Source of the DNA: Kaistella yonginensis
Lineage (GTDB): Bacteria > Bacteroidota > Bacteroidia > Flavobacteriales > Weeksellaceae
NCBI RefSeq assembly: GCF_030409525.1
Contig: NZ_JAUFQB010000010.1
Coordinates: 124,001 to 188,000, forward strand
DNA: 64,000 bases
Direction: 5' to 3'
Below, piece after piece: positions 18,649 to 26,790 of the stretch (positions within the stretch are counted from its first letter, which is position 1; each line of letters opens with the position of its first letter). The notes under the pieces were generated by a model. That model did not search any database and had not been told where the DNA came from. It saw only the letters and a list, made by a program, of their open reading frames with translations. The translations under genes and the position numbers were made by a program.

Positions 18649-19161
18649 CTATGATCTTTTATATTTTTCGAAAAATATTTGTTGAGATTCAAAAGCGATT
18701 TCATCTAAATTAATGTCCTCTTTTTTAAGCCAAACAGCTTCCGAAATTTCAGCGATTTCTAACTGAATTTCTAGCTTTTCCGAGACTTCATATTCGTAGA
18801 ATAAATCAATGGTATTGTACAAAATATTTTTGTATTCGTACGTGTTGGGTAAACTCGCTAGGTATTTTAATTGGGAGCGGTCAACTTTAATTTTCATTTC
18901 TTCGAAAAGCTCACGCACACAGGTTTCTTCAGCACTTTCTTTGGGATCTACAAATCCTCCTGCCAAATCTAATTTCCCTTTTTTCGGTTCTTGGTTTCGT
19001 CGGGTAAAAAGAATTTGATCCCCATGCTTAATAATGACCGCAACCGCACCGGCAACATTATGAAAAAGAACGTATTCACAGTTGGAGCAAGTCCATTTTT
19101 TTTCGCCATCCCATTTTAGAGCGGGATTTCCGCATTTCGGACAGTATTTTAAATCGTTCAT
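18649..19161 (-). CDS. Nudix hydrolase with N-terminal zinc ribbon
   Basis: 170 residues. A zinc ribbon occupies the first 30 residues, with Cys7, Cys10, Cys25 and Cys28 in two CxxC pairs. It is followed by a Nudix domain with the complete box: Gly of GGFVDPKE, then ETCVRELFEEMKI, which contains RELxEE. This architecture resembles NADH pyrophosphatase-like and other nucleotide-diphosphate hydrolases, but the NudC-specific SQPWPFPxS motif is not seen, so the substrate is open. The start codon overlaps the stop of xerD by four bases (ATGA), indicating translational coupling in a dcd-like/xerD/nudix operon. Confidence 0.88.
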   Translation of the reverse strand: MNDLKYCPKCGNPALKWDGEKKWTCSNCEYVLFHNVAGAVAVIIKHGDQILFTRRNQEPKKGKLDLAGGFVDPKESAEETCVRELFEEMKIKVDRSQLKYLASLPNTYEYKNILYNTIDLFYEYEVSEKLEIQLEIAEISEAVWLKKEDINLDEIAFESQQIFFEKYKRS

Positions 19162-20069
19162 TCTGTTTTGTTTCTGGGATGATAATTAAGGATTACGTCC
19201 CGTAATTCTTCGTTTTTTAAATGCGTATAAATCTCGGTGGTTGTAATACTTGAATGACCCAGCATTTCTTGAATGTAGCGCAAGTCAACTCCGTTTTGTA
19301 AGAGATGGGTTGCAAAAGAATGACGGAAAGTATGTGGTGAAATCCTTTTACTAATGCCCGCTTTTTCTGTAAGTTCTTTAATAATGATAAAAACAATAAC
19401 TCTAGACATCGCAGTTCCGCGGCTGTTTAGAAACAAAATATCTTCGTGTCTTTTATTGATTTTTCCTTTAGACCGAACCGAATGAATATGTTTTTTCATG
19501 AGTTCTGCGGTATAGGAAGCGAGCGGAACAAATCGTGACTTGTCCCCTTTTCCTTCCACTTTTAAATACAATTCTTTAAAGTTAATGTTGGAAATTTTTA
19601 AATCGATTAGTTCAGAAACGCGCAATCCACATCCGTAGAGCACTTCAATTATACAGCGGTTTCTTTTGCCCAAATCGGTGTTGATGTTGATGGCGTTAAT
19701 GATTTTTTCTACATCCTCAAAACTCAAAGTGTCTGGAAGATAGAGTCCCAATTTTGGTCCCTCGAGTAATGTGGAAGGGTTGTCTTCCCGAACTTCATCT
19801 TCAGTCAAATATTTAAAAAAAGACTTGATGGAAGAAATCCATCTTGCCTGCGTTCGCTCGCTAAATTTTTTCTTAGAAAGCTGAAAGAGGTATTCTTGAA
19901 TATTTTCGTAGGTTATGGTTAGTGGACCTGTGTTTTCTAGGTCAACTTCCGCGTATTCTTTGAGTTTTTTGATGTCTCTTAGATAGGCATCTATTGTGTT
20001 TTGCGAAAAGTTTCTTTCAAATTTTAAAAAAGTTTCGAAGTCTTTAATTTTTTCATCCCAAGTCATCAT
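19158..20069 (-). CDS. xerD: Tyrosine recombinase XerD
   Basis: Site-specific recombinase that resolves chromosome dimers at dif. The N-terminal SAM-like DNA-binding domain covers residues 1-95. The catalytic domain has all the key residues: Arg in GCGLRVSELIDL, Lys in KVEGKGDKSRFVPL, the His-x-x-Arg in SPHTFRHSFATHLL, His in MLGHSSITTTEIYTH, and the nucleophile Tyr in EIYTHL. The length of 303 residues is standard for Xer proteins. It sits among housekeeping genes with no phage or transposon context, which supports a chromosomal Xer recombinase rather than an integrase. It is the middle gene of a likely operon with the deaminase and the Nudix hydrolase. Confidence 0.93.
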   Translation of the reverse strand: MMTWDEKIKDFETFLKFERNFSQNTIDAYLRDIKKLKEYAEVDLENTGPLTITYENIQEYLFQLSKKKFSERTQARWISSIKSFFKYLTEDEVREDNPSTLLEGPKLGLYLPDTLSFEDVEKIINAININTDLGKRNRCIIEVLYGCGLRVSELIDLKISNINFKELYLKVEGKGDKSRFVPLASYTAELMKKHIHSVRSKGKINKRHEDILFLNSRGTAMSRVIVFIIIKELTEKAGISKRISPHTFRHSFATHLLQNGVDLRYIQEMLGHSSITTTEIYTHLKNEELRDVILNYHPRNKTE

Positions 20070-20088
20070 TTTATGTGTGTTTGTGTTT

Positions 20089-20514
20089 TTATTTTATTTC
20101 ATCATCAGGAACTTGCAAGATCTCAATCCCATGATTTTTTAGAAATTTAATCCCATCGTCATCTTTGTAATGATCAACATAGACCAGTTTTTTAATTCCT
20201 GCTTGTAAAATGAGTTTACTGCATTCTTTGCAAGGTGATAAGGTAAGGTAGAGGGTAGAGTCTTTTGCAGATTGCGTAGAGCCAGCTAATTTCAAGATAG
20301 CGTTCGCTTCTGCATGTAAAACAAACCAGTGGGTGTCCCCAGTTTCATTTTCACAGCAATTATCAAAGCCAGAAGGCGTTCCGTTATAACCGTCTGAAAT
20401 AATCATACGGTCTTTCACGATGAGCGCTCCAACTTGCTTGCGTTTGCAGTAGGAGAGTTTTGCCCAGACCTTTGCCATTTTCAAATAAGCAATATCGAAT
20501 TTAGTTACTATCAA
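20089..20514 (-). CDS. Deoxycytidylate (dCMP) deaminase
   Basis: Zinc-dependent deaminase making dUMP for thymidylate synthesis. Zinc ligands and the catalytic Glu are in HAEANAIL, and the two Cys in SPCKECSKL. The segment VGALIVKDRMIISDGYNGTP is typical of the ComEB/dCMP deaminase group. The start is uncertain: TTG at 20514 keeps the first helix (KFDIAYLKMAKVWAK) seen in relatives, while the first ATG is at 20478. A TATTTTTG -7 element on the minus strand overlaps 20512-20519, so a shorter transcript starting inside this region could use the ATG. The gene lies 12 bases downstream of the enoyl-CoA hydratase gene. Confidence 0.9.
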   Translation of the reverse strand: MIVTKFDIAYLKMAKVWAKLSYCKRKQVGALIVKDRMIISDGYNGTPSGFDNCCENETGDTHWFVLHAEANAILKLAGSTQSAKDSTLYLTLSPCKECSKLILQAGIKKLVYVDHYKDDDGIKFLKNHGIEILQVPDDEIK

Positions 20515-20526
20515 AAATATACTTTT

Positions 20527-21294
20527 TTAAAATGAGGGTTTTCTTTTTTCTAAGAAAGCGGCGACTCCTTCTTTTTTATCTGCCATTTCGAAGAGTTCAC
20601 CAAATGCTTTAATTTCCGTCTCGAAACCTTGCTCAGTATCGGATTGATTCACCGCGGCTATTGCTTTGGCTATTCCCATCGGAGAATTTTGAGCGATTGT
20701 ATTGGCCAATTCTTTCGTTTTTTCAAGAAGTTCTTCTAAACTAAAAACATCGTTAACCAAGCCTATTTCTTTGGCACGCTGCGCTGGAATCATTTTCGCC
20801 GAAAATATTAATTCATTGGCCAAGCCTTTTCCGACCAGTTTTGGCAAACGCTGTGTTCCACCATAACCCGGGATTAAGCCTAAAGTTACTTCTGGCAAGC
20901 CTAATCTCGCATTTTCTGACGCATATCTGATGTGGCAAGCCATGGCTAATTCTAAACCGCCACCTAGCGCAAACCCATTTACAGCAGCGATCACTGGTTT
21001 GTTGAGGTTTTCGATTTTGTTAAAAAGAATGTTTTGCCCTTTTCTTGCTAAATCTTCTGCAGCGGCAGTTCCAAAATCAGAAAACTCTTTAATGTCGGCT
21101 CCAGCAACAAATGACTTTTCACCGCTACCAGTAATAATAACGGCTCTGTAAGTTGGATCAGCAGACACTTCATCTAAAACCTGACTTAGTTCCGAAATGG
21201 TTTTCGCATTTAGCGCATTTAAACTCTGTGGACGGTTAATTGTAATGATTGCTGTTTTCTGATCTGTTTTTAAAACTATATTTTCGTACGACAT
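20527..21294 (-). CDS. Enoyl-CoA hydratase/isomerase
   Basis: Crotonase-fold enzyme of fatty-acid or amino-acid degradation, about 255 residues. The oxyanion-hole segments are SFVAGADIKEF and NGFALGGGLELAMACHIRY. The catalytic Glu pair lies in LGLPEVTLGLIPGYGGTQRL, the pattern of true 2-enoyl-CoA hydratases (EchA/PaaF-like). The ATG at 21294 (MSYENIVLKTD) is the conventional start; an upstream start at 21336 would add a non-conserved stretch. No other beta-oxidation genes are adjacent, and it is followed closely by the dCMP deaminase gene, so the operon is functionally mixed. Confidence 0.92.
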   Translation of the reverse strand: MSYENIVLKTDQKTAIITINRPQSLNALNAKTISELSQVLDEVSADPTYRAVIITGSGEKSFVAGADIKEFSDFGTAAAEDLARKGQNILFNKIENLNKPVIAAVNGFALGGGLELAMACHIRYASENARLGLPEVTLGLIPGYGGTQRLPKLVGKGLANELIFSAKMIPAQRAKEIGLVNDVFSLEELLEKTKELANTIAQNSPMGIAKAIAAVNQSDTEQGFETEIKAFGELFEMADKKEGVAAFLEKRKPSF

Positions 21295-21348
21295 CTTTAT
21301 AAAGGTTAAGGTTTTAATACGCTGCAAATTAATCATTTTTTTCTCATG

Positions 21349-21381
21349 GTGGTCTCAAATCTTTGAGGCGGTATTTACCAC
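21349..21381. repeat. Intergenic hairpin between catalase and enoyl-CoA hydratase genes
   Basis: GTGGT (21349-21353) pairs with ACCAC (21377-21381), and inside it CTCAAA (21354-21359) pairs with TTTGAG (21362-21367). On the minus strand it falls after the catalase stop. No T-run follows on that strand, so it is not a standard terminator. It may be an RNA-stabilising or operator dyad. Confidence 0.45.
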
Positions 21382-21413
21382 GCTACTTTGAAATGAATAA
21401 TGCTGATAAATGG

Positions 21414-22904
21414 TTAAATGGTTGAATGACTCATCATGTTTGCATCGATGTTAATCTGCAAGCCCATCGCTATCTTCATTCCTAATTCAATATTCGCTCG
21501 AAAGAAATGACACAACTGTCGATTGATGATTTCATCTCTCTTTGGTCCGGCAATACCTTTCATTGAACTTATAATATTATTAACCAAATTTTGTCGATCG
21601 TGATCGTTCATCGCTTTGGTGTACAGTAACCCCGGCTGTGTATAATGATCATCATCATTTTCATTTCGGTTAAAGTGTGAAACGTGAGTACTGTCTAAAT
21701 CTTCTTCGAAATTTTTAAAGTCAGATATCGGTTTTATTTCATCGAAACTGTTGGGGTAATAGTTCGGTGCATCTTTGTATTGGCTCGAATCTGCCATGGC
21801 ACCATCTCTTTGATAATTATTCACCACAAAAGGACAACGGTTAACTTCTAATAAATGGGAGTTTGCGCCAACTCTGTAGCGGTGCGCATCGGCATAGGAG
21901 AATAGTCGACCTTGTAACATTTTATCTGGTGAAAAACTGATGCCATTAACTAGGTTGCTCGGTGAAAAAGTAGATTGCTCCACATGGGCAAAATAATTGA
22001 CCGGAATTTCATTAAGCTCCATTTCGCCAACTTCAATTAAAGGGAATTCATCGTGAAACCAGACTTTAGTTACATCAAAAGGATTCCATCGAAATTCCTT
22101 GGCTTGTTCGTCGGTCATTACTTGAATGTAAAGCGTCCATTTTGGGAAGTCGCCAGCTTCAATCGCATTCATTAAATCTTCTTGTGCGAAATCAGGATTT
22201 TCTCCCTTCAATTTTACCGCTTCATCTTGATTGAAGTTTTTGATTGATTGTTTTGTCTTAAAGTGAAACTTAACCCAAACTCTTTCATTGGCTGCATTGA
22301 TCATTGAAAACGTGTGTGATCCAAATCCGTGCATATGGCGATAACCATGCGGTGTTCCCCGATCAGACATTAATATTAAAACTTGGTGCAGCGATTCTGG
22401 ATTAAAACTCCAGAAATCCCACATCATCGTGGCGCTTTTAAGATTGGTTTTTGGGAGCCGCTTTTGGGTATGAATAAAGTCTGGGAATTTTTTAGCGTCT
22501 TTAATGAAAAAAACGGGCGTGTTATTGCCCACCAAATCCCAATTTCCCTCTTCTGTATAAAATTTTACCGCAAACCCGCGGGGATCTCTTTCGGTATCAG
22601 CGCTTCCTTTTTCCCCGCCAACAGTAGAGAATCGAGTAAAAATTTTGCAGCTATTTCCTACGGTTGAAAATAACTTTGCTTTGGTGTAATTTGAAATATC
22701 ATGGGTAACAGTAAAAGTTCCGTATGCACCAGTTCCTTTTGCGTGCACCACTCTTTCAGGGATCCTTTCTCGTACGAAATGAGCTAAATTTTCCTGTAAG
22801 ATGAAATCTTGCAATAAAACCGGCCCTCTTGGTCCTGCGGTCTGCGAATCTTCATGCTCATAATAGGGAATTCCAGCGGAGTTGGTTAATTTGTTGTTGC
22901 TCAT
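21414..22904 (-). CDS. katA: Catalase, haem-type monofunctional
   Basis: Breaks down hydrogen peroxide. About 496 residues, matching clade 3 small-subunit catalases. The catalytic His is in RVVHAKGTGAYG, the distal Asn in DLVGNNTPVFFIKD, and the proximal haem Tyr in RLFSYADAHRYRVGAN. It has no signal peptide, so it is cytoplasmic. I chose the ATG at 22904 (MSNNKLTNSAG), which matches the N-terminus of the family; the longer frame from 22928 adds residues of no obvious relevance. It is divergent from an OxyR gene, whose product is the expected peroxide-responsive activator; the shared intergenic region is 90 bases. Confidence 0.95.
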   Translation of the reverse strand: MSNNKLTNSAGIPYYEHEDSQTAGPRGPVLLQDFILQENLAHFVRERIPERVVHAKGTGAYGTFTVTHDISNYTKAKLFSTVGNSCKIFTRFSTVGGEKGSADTERDPRGFAVKFYTEEGNWDLVGNNTPVFFIKDAKKFPDFIHTQKRLPKTNLKSATMMWDFWSFNPESLHQVLILMSDRGTPHGYRHMHGFGSHTFSMINAANERVWVKFHFKTKQSIKNFNQDEAVKLKGENPDFAQEDLMNAIEAGDFPKWTLYIQVMTDEQAKEFRWNPFDVTKVWFHDEFPLIEVGEMELNEIPVNYFAHVEQSTFSPSNLVNGISFSPDKMLQGRLFSYADAHRYRVGANSHLLEVNRCPFVVNNYQRDGAMADSSQYKDAPNYYPNSFDEIKPISDFKNFEEDLDSTHVSHFNRNENDDDHYTQPGLLYTKAMNDHDRQNLVNNIISSMKGIAGPKRDEIINRQLCHFFRANIELGMKIAMGLQINIDANMMSHSTI

Positions 22905-22925
22905 AATAATGAATTTAATAAACCT

Positions 22926-22960
22926 CAAATTTATTTAAAAATAATTACATTTCGGCAAAA
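22926..22960 (-). promoter_or_regulatory. Catalase promoter
   Basis: On the minus strand, TTTTG (22960-22956) and TAAATTTG (22933-22926) are separated by about 22 bases, matching the Bacteroidota -33/-7 pattern. The ATG at 22904 is 21 bases downstream. Confidence 0.65.
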
Positions 22961-22981
22961 TCTAAGTATATTTGACCTAGA
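22961..22981. promoter_or_regulatory. Candidate OxyR operator, overlapping the oxyR -7 element
   Basis: The block begins TCTA and ends TAGA with partial dyad symmetry over 21 bases, and contains the oxyR -7 element TATATTTG (22967-22974). It sits just upstream of the catalase -33. An operator here could both activate katA and repress oxyR. The match to the known OxyR pattern is only partial. Confidence 0.4.
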
Positions 22982-22994
22982 CTAAATTACCCTA

Positions 22995-23948
22995 ATGAAT
23001 ATTCAACAACTAGAATATCTTATCGCAGTAGATAAATATAAACACTTTGGCAATGCGGCGCAAGCTTGTTTTATTACGCAGCCTACCTTGAGTGCCATGA
23101 TCCAGAAATTTGAGGATGAAATGGATGTAAAGATTTTTGATAGAACGACCCATCCCATACGCACCACCGATGTCGGAATGCAACTGGTCGTAGAAGCAAA
23201 GAAAGTAATCGATGCGATTAATGAGTTACGGAGCAAAGCAAATTTACTCAATAATGTTTTGGCAGGAAAACTGAATTTGGGGATTATTCCCACCGTCTCG
23301 GGTTTTATACTACCAACAGAAATTTTCGATTTTCTAAAAAACCATCCTAAGATTGAGCTGAGCGTTAAAGAAATGACCACGGATAATATCATCAAAGCTT
23401 TAAAAAGTGGTGAACTTGATGCGGGAATTATTTCTACTCCTTATACTGCAGCCAATGAATTCTACCACGACTTTTTGTTTAATGAAGAATTGATGCTTTA
23501 TGCAGCCGACGATAGCACCTCGGAAAAGAAAGACAGTTTTGTAGTTCCTGAAGATATTGATGTGCAGAAAGTTTGGCTTTTGGAGGAAGGTAATTGCCTG
23601 AGAACCCAATTTGAAAATATTTGCGAACTAAAGGAAAATACGGTAAAGCCAAAAAATCTAGATTTTGTCGCGTCAAATATCAATACCTTGGTTCAGTTGG
23701 TTGATAAATTAGGAGGAATCAGTATTTTACCTGAGCTCGCTGTAGAACAGTTAACCGATGAGCAGCGGCAAAAAGTAAAGCGTTTTAGAGCGCCATTTCC
23801 GTATCGTGAGATTTCGGTCATTTATTATAAGCCGACTTATAAGCAGAAGATTTTAGATGAATTAATTGCCTTTATTTCTGAGTCATTGAATACCAAGCTA
23901 AATTTTAACAAAAACCCAGAAGAATTTGTGGGCATTAAACCACAATGA
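22995..23948 (+). CDS. oxyR: OxyR, LysR-type peroxide sensor
   Basis: 317-residue LysR-type regulator. The winged-helix HTH is at residues 1-60 (AAQACFITQPTLSAMIQKFE). The effector domain carries Cys201 and Cys210 in a GNCLRTQFENIC context, the same nine-residue spacing as the disulphide-forming Cys199/Cys208 of E. coli OxyR. This distinguishes it from generic LysR proteins. It should activate the divergent catalase gene when oxidised. A -7 element TATATTTG at 22967-22974 precedes its ATG by 20 bases. It is a single-gene unit followed by the metK promoter. Confidence 0.92.
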   Translation: MNIQQLEYLIAVDKYKHFGNAAQACFITQPTLSAMIQKFEDEMDVKIFDRTTHPIRTTDVGMQLVVEAKKVIDAINELRSKANLLNNVLAGKLNLGIIPTVSGFILPTEIFDFLKNHPKIELSVKEMTTDNIIKALKSGELDAGIISTPYTAANEFYHDFLFNEELMLYAADDSTSEKKDSFVVPEDIDVQKVWLLEEGNCLRTQFENICELKENTVKPKNLDFVASNINTLVQLVDKLGGISILPELAVEQLTDEQRQKVKRFRAPFPYREISVIYYKPTYKQKILDELIAFISESLNTKLNFNKNPEEFVGIKPQ

Positions 23949-23967
23949 TTTTTAACATCTAAATAAA

Positions 23968-23999
23968 TTTTGCAATTTCATAAATAGTGGCTAAATTTG
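23968..23999 (+). promoter_or_regulatory. metK promoter, near-perfect Bacteroidota type
   Basis: TTTTG (23968-23972) and TAAATTTG (23992-23999) are separated by exactly 19 bases, the consensus spacing. The predicted transcription start near 24005 is a few bases ahead of the riboswitch-like leader. Confidence 0.8.
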
Positions 24000-24012
24000 C
24001 ACCAATAATTTA

Positions 24013-24094
24013 CCAGAGGAAAAATTTGTACTGATTGCAACCTCATTAAAAAATGCTAAAACCGATTTTTCTCTTTTAGTTTCTGTTGCAATCA
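24013..24094 (+). promoter_or_regulatory. Probable SAM-II-class riboswitch in the metK leader
   Basis: The leader has the SAM-II elements in order: a short P1 stem GAGG (24016-24019) with CCTC (24041-24044); loop blocks ATTTG (24024-24028) and ATTGCA (24034-24039); and, after P1, TTAAA (24046-24050) and GCTAAA (24055-24060), the diagnostic pseudoknot tail. The competing fold is striking: TGATTGCAAC (24032-24041) pairs perfectly with GTTGCAATCA (24085-24094), and inside it CTAAAA (24056-24061) pairs with TTTTAG (24074-24079). That helix uses both conserved aptamer segments, so it looks like an anti-aptamer switch. P1 is only 4 bp, which lowers confidence in the class. The metK ATG is 42 bases downstream. 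Confidence 0.65.
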
Positions 24095-24136
24095 CCCAAT
24101 TTTCTTCTATTTTTTTAATTAAAAACAAATAGAAAT

Positions 24137-25417
24137 ATGTCTTATTTATTTACCTCTGAATCGGTATCCGAAGGACACCCAGATAAAGTGGCTGATCAAA
24201 TATCTGATGCCTTAATCGATAATTTCCTGGCGCATGATCCGGCCTCAAAAGTTGCATGTGAAACATTAGTGACCACAGGTCAAGTTGTTTTGGCTGGTGA
24301 AGTGAAGTCAACAGCCTATCTTGATGTGCAGGATATCGCGAGAAAAGTAATCAATGGAATTGGGTATACCAAAGGCGAATATATGTTTGCAGGCGACTCT
24401 TGTGGTGTTATTTCTGCGATTCATGAACAATCTTCAGATATCAACCAGGGTGTTGATCGAAGCGTTGAGAATGATGATTTTGAAACCAAAGCAAACAGCC
24501 AAGGGGCAGGTGATCAGGGAATGATGTTTGGTTACGCAACCAACGAAACAGATAACTATATGCCATTGGCCCTAGATCTAGCCCATACCATTCTTAAAGA
24601 ATTGGCGATCCTAAGAAGAGAAAATAACGCGATTACCTACCTTCGCCCTGATGCTAAATCGCAGGTAACTATTGAATATTCTGATGACCATAAACCCGTA
24701 AGAATTGATTCTATCGTGGTTTCTACACAACACGACGAATTTGGAAGTGATGAAGCGATGTCTGCAAAAATCAGAAAAGATATCATCGGAATATTGATCC
24801 CAAAAGTAAAAGCAAAACAAAAAAAAGAAATTCAAGATCTTTTTAATGATCAGATTACTTACCATGTAAATCCTACCGGAAAATTTGTTATCGGAGGGCC
24901 ACATGGCGATACGGGCTTAACCGGACGAAAAATTATCGTAGATACTTATGGTGGGAAAGGAGCACACGGCGGTGGTGCATTCTCCGGTAAAGATCCATCA
25001 AAAGTAGATAGAAGTGCTGCTTATGCAGTGCGTCACATGGCCAAAAACCTGGTAGCAGCTGGTGTTGCTGAGGAAATTCTGGTTCAGGTTTCATACGCAA
25101 TTGGTGTTGCAGAACCTTGTGGTTTATATGTTAATACTTATGGAACTTCAAAATTGGGGTTACATGATGGAGAAATTGCCGAAAGAATCCAGAAGATATT
25201 TGATCTGAGACCTTACGCCATCGAACAAAATTTAAAATTAAGAAACCCTATTTATCAGGAAACTGCTTCTTACGGGCACATGGGAAGAGCACATTATGTT
25301 GCTGATAAAACTTTCCGCGGTGCCAATGGTGTTGAGTTTACCATTAAAGATTTAGAATTTTTTACATGGGAGAAACTCGACAAAGTAGACGAGATAAAGA
25401 AAGAATTTAATCTTTAA
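24137..25417 (+). CDS. metK: S-adenosylmethionine synthetase
   Basis: Makes SAM from methionine and ATP in the cytosol. The signature motifs are [14 protein letters not shown] near the N-terminus, the ATP-binding [12 protein letters not shown], and the phosphate-binding loop [19 protein letters not shown]. The length of 426 residues is greater than E. coli MetK because of inserted segments such as [17 protein letters not shown], as is normal in Bacteroidota. It is a monocistronic unit with its own promoter, a structured SAM-riboswitch-like leader and a terminator, so feedback by its product is likely. Confidence 0.97.
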   Translation: MSYLFTSESVSEGHPDKVADQISDALIDNFLAHDPASKVACETLVTTGQVVLAGEVKSTAYLDVQDIARKVINGIGYTKGEYMFAGDSCGVISAIHEQSSDINQGVDRSVENDDFETKANSQGAGDQGMMFGYATNETDNYMPLALDLAHTILKELAILRRENNAITYLRPDAKSQVTIEYSDDHKPVRIDSIVVSTQHDEFGSDEAMSAKIRKDIIGILIPKVKAKQKKEIQDLFNDQITYHVNPTGKFVIGGPHGDTGLTGRKIIVDTYGGKGAHGGGAFSGKDPSKVDRSAAYAVRHMAKNLVAAGVAEEILVQVSYAIGVAEPCGLYVNTYGTSKLGLHDGEIAERIQKIFDLRPYAIEQNLKLRNPIYQETASYGHMGRAHYVADKTFRGANGVEFTIKDLEFFTWEKLDKVDEIKKEFNL

Positions 25418-25428
25418 AAAATATAAAA

Positions 25429-25463
25429 AGCTGCTTTTACAGAAATGTTAAAGCAGTTTTTTT
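25429..25463 (+). terminator. Rho-independent terminator after metK
   Basis: CTGCTTTTACA (25431-25441), loop GAAA, then TGTTAAAGCAG form an 11-bp stem with one mismatch, followed by TTTTTTT. Confidence 0.88.
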
Positions 25464-25492
25464 ATCTTTATCCCCAATATAAAATTATAGTA

Positions 25493-25981
25493 ATGAAGAA
25501 GAGGATCGTTTTCGCCACCCTATTATTTTTATTAACTTTCGGTAGTACGAAAGCTCAAATGACCGTACATAAAATGGTTCATGTGGGTTACGTATACCAA
25601 AACCAAAATTTTGCAGAACTCGGTGGCCGTTTACTCTTTCTACAAAATGATGATGTTATTTACCGCTTGGGTGCAGCCGGAATGATGGGAAGTGTCAACG
25701 GAAAATTCGCTATCATACCTAAGATTCAGGCAGATATTCTTCTGAATTTTGAAAGGAATGTTGATTTATACCATTCTATCTACTTTGTCGCAGGAGCAGA
25801 AACCACCACGAAATATTTCGCACCCAAAGCCGGAGTAACTTTGTTTGGGGTCATAGATTTAACAGGAGGTTATGCATTTTCAATCGATAAAGCTGGTCTC
25901 AACGGTAAAGAGATGAAAGGTGTCAACGTAAATTTTACGATTAATCTACCATTAGTCATGCTTCACGATTTATTAAAATGA
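25493..25981 (+). CDS. Uncharacterised exported protein, probably a small outer-membrane barrel
   Basis: 162 residues. A signal peptide (MKKRIVFATLLFLLTFGSTKAQ) precedes a domain rich in alternating aromatic and glycine positions (VGYVYQNQNFAELGGRLLFL, then YHSIYFVAGAETTTKYFAPK), suggesting a small beta-barrel or porin-like fold. I do not recognise the family. I chose the ATG at 25493 because it begins the signal peptide; the frame extends upstream to 25445 but that part overlaps the metK terminator. It follows the metK terminator directly, so it must have its own promoter within a very short interval or depend on read-through. Confidence 0.7.
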   Translation: MKKRIVFATLLFLLTFGSTKAQMTVHKMVHVGYVYQNQNFAELGGRLLFLQNDDVIYRLGAAGMMGSVNGKFAIIPKIQADILLNFERNVDLYHSIYFVAGAETTTKYFAPKAGVTLFGVIDLTGGYAFSIDKAGLNGKEMKGVNVNFTINLPLVMLHDLLK

Positions 25982-26097
25982 TTATTTTGCAATTTTTTAT
26001 TAATTAGTTAACAGAGTATTAACTTTTTTACTAATTTAGCCACTCACAATAAAGCCAATTTTATAGATCATATAACTCTATCAGTTTATTAATAACG

Positions 26098-26134
26098 GAA
26101 TTTTCCTAGCCCAGATCATGAGGGGCGAGAATTC
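26098..26134 (+). repeat. Hairpin in the 5' leader of the ECF sigma gene
   Basis: GAATTTTC (26098-26105) pairs with GAGAATTC (26127-26134) including one G-T pair. After a three-base bulge, GCCC (26109-26112) pairs with GGGC (26123-26126). It lies 24 bases upstream of the ATG and is not followed by T. It may affect translation or be an operator. Confidence 0.5.
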
Positions 26135-26158
26135 TTGGATTAAATTAAGAAAAGAGTT

Positions 26159-26749
26159 ATGCATAAAAATACAGATAGTTGGCTGATTTCAAGTTTCAAA
26201 AATGGGGACGAAAAAGCGCTAGCCATACTCATTGAAAGACATCAGAAAGAAATTTTTACCTTTATTTTTTATAAGTTAATGGATGAAAGCTTGGCCAATG
26301 ATATTTTCCAAGATACGTTCATGAAAATAATTGTTACCTTAAAAGAAGGCCGCTATAATGAAGAAGGGAAATTTGTTTTGTGGGCAAAGAGAATTGCTCA
26401 TAACCTGGTCATCGATCACTTTCGCTTAAAAGCCAAACATAACAAAGTCTCAGAAACCTCTTACGACAATGAAGAATTTTCAATTTTCGACCTCATTTCT
26501 GTGCAAGAAGAAAATATTGAAGAGCAATTGGTAAGTCGGCAAATTCAAGAAGATTTGATGAGAATGCTCGATTATCTGCCAAAAAATCAGCAAGAAGTAA
26601 TAAAATTGCGCTTTTTTGATGGTTTGTCTTTCAAAGAAATCGCCGATCAAACCGATTCCAGTATCAACACTACGCTGGGTAGGGTACGCTACGCTTTAAT
26701 TAATTTGAGAAAAATTATGGAAGAACATCAAATTATTTTAACCAGATAA
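26159..26749 (+). CDS. ECF-type RNA polymerase sigma-70 factor
   Basis: 196 residues with region 2 (LANDIFQDTFMKIIVTLKEG, then LVIDHFRLKAKHNK) and region 4 (DYLPKNQQEVIKLRFFDGLSFKEIADQ, a typical HTH). There is no region 3, which is the ECF layout. It directs RNA polymerase to a small regulon. No anti-sigma factor gene is adjacent, which is unusual for many ECF groups. The gene is followed by a 44-residue basic ORF. The leader carries a hairpin 24 bases before the start. Confidence 0.9.
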   Translation: MHKNTDSWLISSFKNGDEKALAILIERHQKEIFTFIFYKLMDESLANDIFQDTFMKIIVTLKEGRYNEEGKFVLWAKRIAHNLVIDHFRLKAKHNKVSETSYDNEEFSIFDLISVQEENIEEQLVSRQIQEDLMRMLDYLPKNQQEVIKLRFFDGLSFKEIADQTDSSINTTLGRVRYALINLRKIMEEHQIILTR

Positions 26750-26790
26750 TAATATGCAAAATCTTTCGTTTTTAGTTAAATATTTCGCGT

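Noticed and set aside
19158-20069. Phage or element integrase
   Set aside because: Catalytic and domain pattern, 303-residue length and housekeeping neighbours fit XerD; no att-like repeats, tRNA or phage genes are near.
23949-24136. SAM-I (S-box) riboswitch ahead of metK
   Set aside because: The S-box core blocks are absent; the motif order fits SAM-II better.
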